NCBI RefSeq assembly: GCF_046630445.1
Contig: NC_092336.1
Span: forward strand, 205,129,001 to 205,193,000
Direction: 5' to 3'
Length of the DNA: 64,000 nt
DNA from: Rutidosis leptorrhynchoides
Taxonomy: Eukaryota; Streptophyta; Magnoliopsida; Asterales; Asteraceae
The translations under genes and the position numbers were made by a program. This document shows, piece after piece, positions 50,570-61,270 of the stretch; position 1 is the stretch's first letter; every line of letters begins with the position of its first letter. The notes under the pieces are model-generated. The model was not told the DNA's origin, did not search any database, and saw only the letters and a program-made list of their open reading frames with translations.

Positions 50570-50888
50570 AACGGTAAATCAAGTTTTCGGGACTAATCAT
50601 TGTGGCATCTGATAATCAGGTAGCCAGGTGCATTTGTTTTCTCCAAGACAAACTAGAGATGAATAAAAAGATATGAAGTCTTTACTTGAAACCATTGCAT
50701 GATTTGTATAATTCTGAAATTCCTTTTATTGTGGTTTATTTAGAAAGAAACAAGTGAGTTTAATTTGGTTTCTCTAACTTGAGAATAACATACATGTTCT
50801 TTATGGACTTGATCTTTTTACTTACCGGCTTTTAGATCCTTGAATTAGAACCCTCGGTGGATTGGGTCATTGGTTACCGATTTTAAAT
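50570..50888. other. Intergenic, nothing recognised
   Basis: This is AT-rich sequence between two MITEs. No gene, RNA or repeat was recognised. Confidence 0.5.
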
Positions 50889-51208
50889 TTATTCCATCTC
50901 AATTTAATACTAGTTCATTTGACTTCAAGTTTTTCTTTGCCAACTTTGACTTAAAATATCTTTGTTTGTGTTATGTATTATTTGATAAAATTTATATGAA
51001 TATATTGGGCTTTAAACGTGTTTTCACTATTATAAATTTCATTAAGTTATACTCGTATATAACACAAACAAAGATAATTTAAGTTAAAGTTGGTAAAAAA
51101 GACTTAAAGTCAAATATGAACTAAACACAAACAAAGATAATTTAAGTTAAAGTCGGTAAAAAAGACTTAAAGTCAAATATGAACTATTAAATTGAGACGG
51201 AGGGAATA
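50889..51208. mobile_element. Stowaway MITE with duplicated right arm, about 320 bp
   Basis: The left end TATTCCATCTCAATTTAATA and right end TATTAAATTGAGACGGAGGGAATA are inverted copies of the common Stowaway terminus (CCCTCCGTCTCAATT), flanked by TA. The arms are long (about 90 bp). The right arm contains a tandem duplication of 63 bases starting at 51061 and 51124. Confidence 0.8.
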
Positions 51209-51324
51209 ATTCATTTATTTTGGGACAATGACTTCCAAAACTGCAAGACTGAATTAAGATTAAACCAAGACAGAACCATTTCTATCATAGCTTATTCTAG
51301 AAAATATCCAATGTAATAATATAT

Positions 51325-52016
51325 GTGGTATATTCAAATGAATTCAACAATTTGCTTGAAATCCAAGGGACCAATGAAATCCAAGGGACCAATGAGAGCG
51401 CGACAATTACTTGTTCTTACATATAGTCAAAACTACTCCATCACATGTGATTGACTTTCTTAACCATAAACTACATCTAGGGTTTAGCAATTAGGGTTTA
51501 GGGTTTAGCAATTAGGGTTTAGGGTTTAGATTGAGTTTTTAACACGAACGGATTTAGAGTTTAGGGTTTAGAGTTTTGGGTTACTTTACCTAGCTTAAAG
51601 AACTGTGCTATAAATTCATAAGAACTGCTATTTGTAGAGCTTCTATAGCTTCGAGCCCTTTAGTTCGTTATCAAGCGTATAACTTAAAGGGTGATCGTTG
51701 GCCACAAACTTGCAAGAGTCAGCTATTTGTTCACATTCAAGCATTCGTTCCCCACGTTCGCGCTAGTTGAATCAGTACTTATTGTTATACCGTTCGTGAC
51801 TAAACCCAAAACCCTAAACTTTAAATCGGGCTAAATTTAAACAAAAAAAATAATAAAAAATTTGAAAAGAAAAAAAAATTGAAAAAAAACAAATTTCGAA
51901 AAAAAAATTGAAAAAAATTAAAAAATAATTTTTTTCCACAATCACATGTGATTGTCGCGCTCTGATTGGTCTCTTTAATTTCAAGCAAATTGTTGGATTC
52001 ACGTGATTACAACTAA
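51325..52016. mobile_element. Foldback element F0 with telomere-like core
   Basis: The inverted arms match (left TGAATTCAACAATTTGC ... GAGCGCGACAAT, right ATTGTCGCGCTC ... GCAAATTGTTGGATTCA). ATCACATGTGATTG occurs on both sides. The centre has TTTAGGG-type repeats (51478-51585) and a second telomere-like stretch (51799-51835). A 9-base direct repeat, ATAATATAT, flanks it (51316-51324 and 52017-52025), suggesting a Mutator-type (MULE) MITE, but such an AT-rich repeat could be chance. It has no gene. Confidence 0.6.
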
Positions 52017-52025
52017 ATAATATAT

Positions 52026-52470
<445 letters not shown>

Positions 52471-53104
52471 ATCAAGAGGGAAACACTTTTTTGGGGGAGG
52501 TAATTTCTTTTCATTTTTTTGCGAATTTTTTTTTAGGCATCAAGCTCACATGAAAATATGAACATTTAAAAAAGACACTTTGTGATGAATGTTATTATTT
52601 TGGCGGTAAAACGTTCGAAGAAAAAAATGAAAACATTCAATGCATTGAATGTTTTGATTCCGATTTTTTTTAAGGGGTTAGAAATTAGGGGATTAAAAAT
52701 TAGGGCTTAGCTATTAGGGTTTTGGGTTAAGAAATTAGGGTTTAGAGTTTAGAAATTAGGGTTTACATTGAATATTTTAACACGAATGGTTTAGGGTTAA
52801 AGGTTTAGAGTTTTGGGATTTGGGTTTAGGGACTAAACCCTAAACTCTAAATCGGACTAAATTTCGAAAAAACACTTCACACAAGATGAAAACAAAACGA
52901 TGCAAATAAACTCAGAAACAAAACATTCAATGCATTGAATGTTTTCATTTTTTTTTCCGAGCGTTTTACCGCCAAAATAATAACATTCATCACAAAATTT
53001 CTTTTTTAAATGATCATATTTTCACCTTAACTTGTTGTCTGAAAAAAAAATTCGAAAAAAACGAAAAAAATTTACTTCCCCCAAAAAAGTGCTTCCCTCT
53101 TGAT
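52471..53104. mobile_element. Foldback element F1 in a (TA)n tract
   Basis: The element is 634 bp. Arms of about 190 bp are inverted copies at roughly 90 percent identity by eye, from ATCAAGAGGGAAACACTTTT to its mirror at 53085-53104. Each arm holds the palindrome ACATTCAATGCATTGAATGT. The centre (52680-52862) is telomere-like (TTAGGG/TTTAGGG words). It is non-coding, with (TA)n on both sides. Confidence 0.85.
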
Positions 53105-53109
53105 TATGA

Positions 53110-53181
<72 letters not shown>
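53105..53181. repeat. (TA)n microsatellite between F1 and F2
   Basis: About 65 bases of TA repeat separate two foldback elements. Tyr/Ile-only frames here are artefacts. Confidence 0.95.
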
Positions 53182-53753
53182 TAGAGGGATCAAATGAGAA
53201 CTTTTTTAACCTGAGAACCGTGAGAACTCGAAATTCTAGCAAAAAAATATGGCGGGCGAACAAAAACTCATCTGGTCGAGCAAAAAAAATATGGCGGGCG
53301 AACAAAAACTCATCTGGTCGAACAAAAAAATTATGGCGGGCGAACAAAAAGTCATTCGGGCGAACAGAAAGTCATCTACTTTCTGGTCGAACAAAAAGAG
53401 TAAATCGAACAAATTTTGGTTCAACAATTTTGTAGAACCGAACAATTTTTTGTAGAACCGAACAAAAAAGGAAATTCGAACAACCCCAAAATTGTTCGGC
53501 CGCCACACTTTTTTGCTCGACTCACCCTTTGTTTTGCTCGCCCGCCTGTTTTTTTTTCTCGCCCGCGTGTTTTTTGCTCGACTCCCTGTGTTTTTGCTCG
53601 CCCACCTATGTTTTTTTGTTCGCCCGCGTGTATTTTTGCTCGACTACACTTGTTTTTGCTCGTCCGTGTCCCTTTTTGTTCGAATTTCAGTGTATTTTGA
53701 GTGTATTTGGAGTTTCTGGAGTTCTCACACTAAAAAGTTCTCACTGGATCCTC

Positions 53754-53755
<2 letters not shown>
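53182..53755. mobile_element. Foldback element F2 built of mini-repeats
   Basis: The ends are inverted (GAGGGATCAAATGAGAACTTTT at the left, AAAAGTTCTCACTGGATCCTCTC at the right). The left arm has tandem repeats of ATGGCGGGCGAACAAAAA plus CTCATCTGGTCGA (units at about 53250, 53292 and 53333). The right arm has many units of the complementary kind (TTTTTGCTCGCCCGC, TTTTTGTTCG). The apparent proteins are repeat artefacts. Confidence 0.8.
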
Positions 53756-53785
<30 letters not shown>

Positions 53786-53789
<4 letters not shown>

Positions 53790-54394
53790 ATCAATGGGGA
53801 AGTAACCAATCGGGGGAAGCAAAATTTTTATTTTTTTTCGTTTTTTTTGGAAATTTTTTTTCAGGCATCAAGATCACACGAAAATATGAACATTTAGAAA
53901 AGACACTTCGTGATGATTGTTATTATTTAGGCGGGAAAACGATCGACAAAAATAACATTCAAAATAATATTGATCGTGAAGAATGTTAACGTTTTTTTTT
54001 TCTTCCATGTTTTGTGAAGTAAAATTTAGCCCGATTTAGAGTTTAGGGTTTTGGGTTTTGGGTTTTGGGTTTAGTCCCTAAACCCAAAACCGTTCGTGTT
54101 AAAAACTCAATCTAAATCCTAAATCTAAACCCTCAACCCTAAATTTCTAAACCCTATAAACCCTAATATCTAAAACCTCAACATACGCTCGAAAAACACG
54201 ATAATTGTTATATATTACTTCTTTGAGCGTTTTTCCGCCAAAATAAAAACTTTTATCGCAAAGTGTCTTTATTAAATGTTCATATTTTCATCCAATCTAT
54301 AATGTTCGTGAACAAAGTTTTTTCAAAAAACGAAAAAAAAAAAGTTTTGCTTCCTCCCGCTTCCTCCCGATTGGTCACTTCCTCCTTGATCCTA
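53786..54394. mobile_element. Foldback element F3 with telomere-like core
   Basis: The ends are inverted (TAGGATCAATGGGGAAGT ... CCAATCGGGGGAAGC against CTCCCGATTGGT ... CCTTGATCCTA). The subterminal arm sequence (AGGCATCAAG ... GGCGGGAAAACG) is shared with F1. The telomere-like core (54015-54180) is related to those of F0 and F1 but lies in the opposite orientation. TA tracts are on both sides. Confidence 0.82.
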
Positions 54395-54395
54395 C

Positions 54396-54478
<83 letters not shown>
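54395..54478. repeat. (TA)n microsatellite right of F3
   Basis: This is a TA repeat of about 75 bases, the right end of the foldback cluster. Confidence 0.95.
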
Positions 54479-54479
<1 letters not shown>

Positions 54480-56193
54480 ATAACAATAAAACAATTATTA
54501 AAAAATGAGTTACGTAGTTTATTTATTATAAGAAAAAGAGTTAAACAATAATAAAGTGGAAAACTATGTGATTGATTAAGTAGTAATAATGATAATGATA
54601 ATGATAATGAATAGTTGTTATATAGTAAAAATTGTGTGGACTATTTATAATGAATGAGAAGTTTTATGGTTAAATTATAAAATGTAAGAAGTTTGTGGTA
54701 AAATTATAAAAATTATGAAATTTACTATTATATATGGTGTGGTTGAATTATACAAAATAAAAAGTTTAGGGTAAGTTTGTGAAGTTTCTAAACTTCCCCA
54801 TTCACTTGACCTCTTTCTTTTAGATATATAGATATAAATACCGAATTGAATTCAAACCAGTTAAAATCAACCTGAATTTAGAAAACAGTTTTCGGATAAT
54901 AAAAAAAAACGAAACTAATATTAGGTTTCTGGCTTTTAATTTTTCAAACTCGGAACCAAAAAAGAAATCTAACTTAATATGATATTTTTATAAATATAAA
55001 TATTTGGTTTTTGTCTATTGTATTTTATTTTTTTATTTTTTATTTTGGATTGGTTGTTTTGCTTTTGTAAGGGACCTGTTATCATTGTCTTGTTTTTCAT
55101 TCTCAGTTCATCATTTTATGAATTGAATCCTTCCATATTTCTTGATTCTTGATTCTTTGCTTAAAAAAATGGCCAAAACAAAAAGGGTTTGGAGCGCAGA
55201 TAAGAAATAAATGCAGTCATATGTATAAAAATTAATGATGGAGCCCTTTGTTCCATAAATGTACTCCTACTCTACTATTTTCATTCACCAATATTCCCAG
55301 ACAAGTCTCCTTAAACTCCGAATCTACTTATAGTTTTGCCTTTTAAAAATTCACAATTTTGTATAATCTTACAGAAGTTTTCAAGTTAACGAGTATAACA
55401 ACCCAGCCAAAAACAAACAATGTATATGATTCGTTTAGACACATTTTATATGGTGGTTCGAAATTTTAACTTTTAACTCGGCGGCTCGTAAGGGTGCTAA
55501 GAGAAATAAACGTTGTGAGATTTGATAGTTAAATTGTTAACCGGTAGTCAACATAAACAATCAAATACAAAATAGATTATAGTCATTCTTTTAATTTCCC
55601 CGTATGACTTTTTTTAGATTATATTACACTAAAAGTTTATATTTCATGGCTCGTAAGATTCACACAACTTATAATAGTCACACATCTCGGAAGATTAAAC
55701 AATTAACTTCGAGAAACAACTCGATATAGTCAATAAACAGCTCGTAAGAGTCGATACACAACTTCTAAGAATTAAAGTTATTCAAGAGTCAGTCACTTAA
55801 GAGCCAGAGAACTCGAATTGTCTAATTTTTGAATTTTTAACTGCATTACTCGTATTTCATTAAAAGACATTTATATACGGCCTAAACCCAACCTCAATGT
55901 TTTGGATTGGTATAATAAAGAAGCAACACAATAAAAAGAGTCCGTAAAATGACTAAAATAACCTCAAACTTTACCCAGATTTAGATACAAAACTGTAATA
56001 AACCCAAACAAAAAACATCCGTGAAAACCAAGCTCCCTTGAAAAAGCCCAAACCCCACAAACAGAATAATACCTCTCTCTACACAATAACAAAAGATACT
56101 CGTGATGAAGAGCCCTTAATTTTCACGAGTTTTATCATTTTTCACTCAGACTCTTGATCAGACCATTTGAATCCCTTTTCATTTTTTCAACCC
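54479..56193. other. Intergenic region upstream of the subtilase
   Basis: This is AT-rich DNA with no convincing gene. A stretch from about 55397 (TATAACAACCCAGCC) begins like a Tekay LTR. It carries several spaced GCTCGTAAG-type motifs (55487, 55650, 55741) and may be an old LTR scrap. The last 150 bases form the subtilase promoter. Confidence 0.45.
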
Positions 56194-56201
56194 TTTAAAT
56201 A
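56194..56201 (+). promoter_or_regulatory. Possible TATA box of the subtilase gene
   Basis: TTTAAATA lies 85 bases before the ATG, followed by a C/A-rich leader. It is the best TATA-like site near the start codon. Confidence 0.35.
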
Positions 56202-56285
56202 CACTTACATAAATATTCCATTCATGCACAACTTCTTTACACATTTTCTTCATACATAGTACTACATTACAATATTACAATTACA

Positions 56286-58595
56286 ATGCCACTCAAAAAC
56301 ATCCTTGTTTGTACCAACATTTTCATACTTATATGTTTTTTTCCAACCCAAACTTTAGCCCATGAACCCCTCAAAACCTACATTATTCAACTCCACCCCG
56401 AATCAATGCCGGGCTTGATTTTCGCTTCCAAGCTCCATTGGCACCTCTCGTTTCTTGAAACGATCGTAAACGACCCTGATGCACGTCTACTGTACTCATA
56501 CAGGTCAGCCATGGAGGGCTTCTCGGCTCAACTCTCTGAGCCCGAAATAGAGTTGATACGTAAAATGAAACACGTTGTGGCTATAAGACTAGACCGGGTC
56601 CATAAACTACATACGACTTATTCTTACAAGTTCTTGGGGTTAAGCCCGAATGCTGAAGGTGGTGCTTGGGTTAAGTCAGGGTTTGGTCGTGGGTCGATCA
56701 TTGGAGTACTTGACACGGGTGTTTGGCCCGAAAGCCCGAGTTTTGATGATCAAGATATGCCACGTGTACCAAAGAAATGGAGAGGGGTTTGTCAACAAGG
56801 TGAGAATTTTAATTCTTCGAATTGTAATAAAAAGTTGATTGGTGCCCGGTTTTTCAGCAAAGGTCATCGTATCGCTTCGGTGTCTCCAACCGAAAATGAA
56901 ATGTCAGAGTATCTGTCGCCTCGTGACTCACACGGACATGGGACCCACACGGCGTCAACTGCAGCGGGGTCCACCGTTGCGATGGCGAGTGTGCTTGGTA
57001 ATGGTGCAGGGGAAGCTAGAGGTATGGCACCAGGAGCCCATATTGCTATATATAAAGTTTGTTGGTTCAGTGGTTGTTATAGTTCTGATATTTTAGCGGG
57101 AATGGATGCTGCGATTCGAGACGGTGTTGACGTTCTTTCGTTATCGCTTGGTGGGTTCCCAATTCCACTTTATGACGATAGCATTGCGATTGGTAGTTAT
57201 CGGGCTATGGAACATAAGATATCGGTCATATGTGCTGCTGGCAACAACGGGCCCATAGAAAACTCGGTTGCCAATGTGGCACCATGGGTCACAACCGTTG
57301 GTGCCAGCACACTTGACCGGAGGTTTCCAGCTGTTGTTCGTATCGGGAATGGAAAGATTCTTTACGGGGAATCTATGTTCCCCGGGAACTTCCACCACGA
57401 TATCGAAAAACAGCTGGAAATCGTTTATTTATCCGGTGGAGAACGAGGAAGCAATTATTGCTTCAAGGGCTCTCTACCAAGAAAAAAAGTACAAGGAAAA
57501 ATGGTGGTTTGCGATCGGGGTATTAACGGGCGGGCCGAAAAAGGACAAATCGTTAAAGAGTCCGGTGGGGCCGCCATGATCCTAGCCAACACGGAGATAA
57601 ACATGGAAGAAGACTCGATCGATGCACATGTTTTACCCGCCACATTGATCGGGTACTCAGAAGCGGTTCAACTAAAAAGTTACATCAACTCTACTATGCG
57701 ACCCACGGGCCGCATAATATTCGGTGGAACTGTAATAGGAAACTCTAGAGGACCATCAGTGGCTCAGTTTTCATCACGCGGGCCCAGTTTCATGGACCCC
57801 GTGATACCTAAACCAGATATGATAGCGCCCGGTGTTAACATAGTAGCCGCTTGGCCGCAGAACTTAGGGCCTTCGGCCCTTCCGGAAGATTCTAGAAGAG
57901 TCAATTTCACGGTCATGTCCGGAACTTCTATGTCGTGTCCTCATGTGGGCGGGCTAACCGCTTTGATCCGGTCTGCTCATCCAAAATGGAGCCCCGCAGC
58001 TATAAAATCGGCTCTTATGACTACTGCAGATATAACAGACCATTATGGGAAGCCAATTATAGATGGAAATAAACGGGCCGGGATTTTAGCTATGGGAGCA
58101 GGACAAGTAAACCCCGAAAAAGCTATAGAACCTGGTTTGATTTACGACATTACTCCAAACGAATACATCATTCATTTGTGTACACTCGGGTACACAAAAT
58201 CGGAGATCTTTATTATTACTCATAGGAACGTGAGTTGTCACGATTTGATGAGTAAGAACAGGGGGTTCGGCTTGAATTACCCTTCGATTTCGGTGATATT
58301 TAAGCCCGGAATGAGTAGTAAGATGATCAAAAGGCGTGTGACGAATGTGGGTGAGCCTAAGTCTGTTTACGTGGTTAAAGTGGTTGCACCGGAAGGTGTT
58401 AAAGTGCGGGTCAGACCAAGAAAGCTATCGTTTTCAAGGTCGAATCAGAGTTTGAGTTATCGAGTTTGGTTCATTTTGAGAAAATCGGCAGGGTCTAAAC
58501 GGTCTACGTTTGCTGAAGGACAGTTGACTTGGATGAACTTTAAGGATAACAAAATCAAGATCAGAAGTCCTGTTTTAGTCACAACTCATAATTAA
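56286..58595 (+). CDS. SBT1.2: Subtilisin-like serine protease, SDD1-like (SBT1.2 type)
   Basis: This gene encodes 769 residues in one exon, as is usual for SBT1 genes. The signal peptide is about residues 1-25 (cut after TQTLA). The I9 prodomain runs to about residue 109; the mature enzyme starts near TTYSYKFLGL. The S8 catalytic residues are all present: Asp143 (GVLDTGVWPES), His218 (HGHGTHT), Asn320 (AAGNNGP) and Ser548 (SGTSMSCPHV). A PA domain is inserted between about 365 and 485, and an Fn3-like C-terminus follows (RRVTNVGEP). The wording matches Arabidopsis SDD1 over most of its length (PGAHIAIYKVCWF, DVLSLSLGGFPIPLYDD). SDD1 is a secreted protease that limits stomatal density. The same role here is an inference from similarity, and other SBT1 paralogues cannot be excluded. 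A predicted N-glycosylation site is at NFT540. Confidence 0.93.
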   Translation: MPLKNILVCTNIFILICFFPTQTLAHEPLKTYIIQLHPESMPGLIFASKLHWHLSFLETIVNDPDARLLYSYRSAMEGFSAQLSEPEIELIRKMKHVVAIRLDRVHKLHTTYSYKFLGLSPNAEGGAWVKSGFGRGSIIGVLDTGVWPESPSFDDQDMPRVPKKWRGVCQQGENFNSSNCNKKLIGARFFSKGHRIASVSPTENEMSEYLSPRDSHGHGTHTASTAAGSTVAMASVLGNGAGEARGMAPGAHIAIYKVCWFSGCYSSDILAGMDAAIRDGVDVLSLSLGGFPIPLYDDSIAIGSYRAMEHKISVICAAGNNGPIENSVANVAPWVTTVGASTLDRRFPAVVRIGNGKILYGESMFPGNFHHDIEKQLEIVYLSGGERGSNYCFKGSLPRKKVQGKMVVCDRGINGRAEKGQIVKESGGAAMILANTEINMEEDSIDAHVLPATLIGYSEAVQLKSYINSTMRPTGRIIFGGTVIGNSRGPSVAQFSSRGPSFMDPVIPKPDMIAPGVNIVAAWPQNLGPSALPEDSRRVNFTVMSGTSMSCPHVGGLTALIRSAHPKWSPAAIKSALMTTADITDHYGKPIIDGNKRAGILAMGAGQVNPEKAIEPGLIYDITPNEYIIHLCTLGYTKSEIFIITHRNVSCHDLMSKNRGFGLNYPSISVIFKPGMSSKMIKRRVTNVGEPKSVYVVKVVAPEGVKVRVRPRKLSFSRSNQSLSYRVWFILRKSAGSKRSTFAEGQLTWMNFKDNKIKIRSPVLVTTHN

Positions 58596-59044
58596 ATGTA
58601 GGAGCTTAGAACTAATGATGTTTGTATTTCATTGAAATTTGTATTCTTTATCATTTGATAAAGACTCATAGATTTAATATAAAGAATGTTTTATTTCATT
58701 CCACTCATGTTGTTCTTGAAGATGCCAATATACTCAATTTAACATCTACAAGGGGTTAAATGTTTGCCTGATTACCTCTTAATGGAATCTTGATGGAATG
58801 ATTCAACGCTGAATACTGAATAGTTAAAATTCAGTGCGTTTGTTTGCAACTTCTAAATGACAAATGGTGCTGAATGAAACAAAAATCTGTGTTGAATCAT
58901 ACACACAAACCACATTAGGTTTACCTATCCAACTAAAATGATATATCATGTATGTCACATTTCGAATAACCTAATGACAGTAAACAAGAAGACAATGTTC
59001 GCATCAAGATTGAACGAAAACGAAGTAATATATACATTGTCTTT
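58596..59044. other. Convergent 3' region between subtilase and PSB28
   Basis: The two genes are tail to tail with 449 bases between stop codons. This space must hold both 3' UTRs. Apart from AT-rich, poly(A)-signal-like words nothing was recognised. Confidence 0.5.
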
Positions 59045-60389
59045 TTAACTTTTGACGAACTGCAAGCCATTGACATTAGCGTATCGCTCCATAAACCTCA
59101 TAAACCTGTCCCAATCTCGTGGAGTACGCATCACATACTTAGCTTCGATCCCTGCAGGTCTTCCATTAACGAATTTCGCACTAACATCAACTGATTGCAG
59201 AGTCCCTTCTTCATCAATCATGAAAAATCCAGTAATGTCTCCAACTTCACCAGATGAATCAAAGACTGATGGTTCATCAAACTTGAAAATCGCCATACCG
59301 TTGGTCCCATCTCTTGATTTTGTTAGTTTGACATCTGGTATTGTTTGTTCATCTCTACCTGGTATGAACTGAATTGATGGTTTTACCATTTGTATAGTTA
59401 GTGAAAACGCGTGGGACGTTTTTAGCTGCCTATGAGTTTGATGCGAGATTGTAATGGTTATTGCTTGACCAACGAATGTGGAACGTGAATTGTGACTAAC
59501 AATTCCTGATATCATACATAGTAACCAACAATGAACATAACATCAAATACTCTACTAATATAAGGTCAACATAACATATACTTGCAGTTCACACATATAT
59601 ACACATTGTCTACATTTCAAATAGAGATTTAAGTTCTAGCATTAACTTCCATTTTACATGTTTCAGAAGAAAGTAGTGACAAAATACATAAAAAAATAAA
59701 AAATAAAAAAATAATAAAAAAAAATCTTCTTTTCATCAAAAAAAGATAACAAAAAGGTGAAAGTTACTCTCTTTTTGCTTTTCTATTAAAAACAGTCCTT
59801 TTATTATTTGTATGTATAATGTATAATGTAATGTGATCCTTTAGAATGTAAGTAACAATCTATGGCTCATAGCAGTGACACTAGTTTTTGATTGTTTAAA
59901 ACTATGCTACAAATACAATGAAAACTGGATCATTTTTACATTATCATTACAATAATAAATAATAAGTATAAATATATTATTATATTTCAGGCAGGATTTA
60001 AAACCCATGGAAATTTGATTTTACCATTTTCATGGCGTCTTAATTTTTTTTTTTTTTTTAAAAAACTTTTTTCCTACTTATTGGCCGGAGGTCCACTCGG
60101 AAGCAATCTCTCTATCCGTCGAATAGAGATAGGGATGACTTTCTCTACTTTTGAGAGTGTTTTCACTTTGGGTGAAGAAATGACTTGTCTTTATTCTTGG
60201 ATAGGGGAAGGATTGTCTACATCTCACCTCCCCCATACACCACTTATGTGGTATTGGGTTTTGTTGTTGTTGTTGTATAAATATATTAAGAGCATATTAT
60301 AAAATTCTTCATGTCACAACATATTCAAGATCTGGGGATTTGAATTACTACATATTTGTGCTAAAAGATGAAGCATTGAGAAGGTTCAT
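59045..60389 (-). CDS. PSB28: Photosystem II reaction centre PSB28 protein, chloroplastic
   Basis: This protein is an assembly factor bound to the cytosolic/stromal side of photosystem II during biogenesis and repair. The last exon (59495-59045) encodes the whole conserved domain: [51 protein letters not shown] and the C-terminal [13 protein letters not shown] place the start in a small first exon (60389-60352, [12 protein letters not shown]) joined in phase through a GT-AG intron (60351-59496). This gives about 162 aa with a Ser/Thr-rich, acid-free transit peptide. An alternative is the ATG at 59515 inside the last exon region. The intron contains an Au SINE fragment, and a copia element begins about 160 bases upstream. 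Confidence 0.85.
60080..60290 (+). mobile_element. Au-type SINE, 3' body with (TTG)n tail
   Basis: The sequence GGAGGTCCACTCGGAAGC followed by CTCTCTATCC, ACATCTCACCTCCCCCATAC, a short CCACTTATGTGG hairpin and TATTGGG(TTTTGTTGTTGTTG) is the recognisable 3' half of the Au SINE family of angiosperms. The tRNA-like head with A and B boxes is not seen, so the copy is 5'-truncated. It lies in the PSB28 intron, antisense to the gene. Confidence 0.8.
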
Positions 60390-60550
60390 AAATAAAAAGT
60401 AAGTACCTGAAAGAAAACAAGTTGGTTTTTGAGAAGAATGAGAAATGTGTGTTGGGTTTATTAGTGGGTTTCCAATATGATGAAGCTTTAACCCAAAGTC
60501 TAAAGCCCAACAATTTAGGCCCAAATGGTTTGTTGACTTGGTCAAACATT

Positions 60551-61225
60551 TGAGGGCATTATTTTGAATTGTGTCCAGCTATCTTCAATTGATACGAGAG
60601 AGAGAGAGAGAGAGATCAGATTGAGATCAAGAAAAAGAGTGAAAAAAACTCCATTTCCGTCTACAGTGACAGCAGGACAGAAAAGAGACGATCCCCGGAG
60701 ATCTAACCGTTGGATCTTCATCAAATTTGGGCTGTGTCTTCCTGACATCAGTGCCAAGGTTTTCAACCGTTGAATTCGTCTAAAGAGGTCTGTAGCTCAA
60801 GTTACAGCAGGTCGAACAGTAGCAGAATTTTGGGCGATGTTATTACTCTTTTGTCTTTAATTTCTTCATATACTTGTTGATTATTGTTGTTCAAGAGTAT
60901 GATGATGTTGTATACCTCTAGTTGATCTAGAGAAGGATTATTGTATTGCTCTCCTTGTTGATGATAGTGGAATTTAAGTGGCTTACGAGTCCCGTGGTTT
61001 TTACTCTCGATTTTGAGGGGTTTTCCACGTAAAATGTCTCGTGTGTATTGTGTGTGCTTTGTTATTTCGTATTTGCTGATTTGGGACAGAATTGGGGCTG
61101 ATTTGTGGTGATTGTGGTATACCTTATTTGTTAGTTTCCTCACGGGTTCATACGGGTCGGGAAATGATTGTCAAACGGGTTTGTTTCTGCTTTGTAGTTT
61201 GCCCGTTGTGACCATTTTCCCATCA
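60551..61225 (+). repeat. 5' LTR of the copia element (left end tentative)
   Basis: The right end CCCATCA lies two bases before the primer-binding site. The left end is placed at TGAGGGCATT because it gives TGAGGG...CCCATCA-like ends and a length usual for Tork. There is no second LTR to confirm it. The LTR includes a (GA)n run at 60594-60616. Confidence 0.5.
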
Positions 61226-61227
61226 AA

Positions 61228-61241
61228 TTGGTATCTAGAGC
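61228..61241 (+). promoter_or_regulatory. Primer-binding site of the copia element
   Basis: TTGGTATCTAGAGC is the Tork/Tnt1-type site complementary to initiator methionine tRNA, just after the LTR end. Confidence 0.8.
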
Positions 61242-61270
61242 TAGGTTATTTGATTTGACTTGTGTGAAAG

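Noticed and set aside
51478-51585. Telomere-like TTTAGGG words as a sign of a chromosome end or fusion
   Set aside because: They are degenerate, short, and lie inside foldback elements in both orientations.
53100-53897. Frames rich in Tyr-Ile or in repeated ARP/SNK words
   Set aside because: They are translations of (TA)n and of the F2 mini-repeats.
60348-60545. 65-aa minus-strand frame as a separate gene upstream of PSB28
   Set aside because: Only its last codons are used, as the likely first exon of PSB28; the rest looks like 5' flank.
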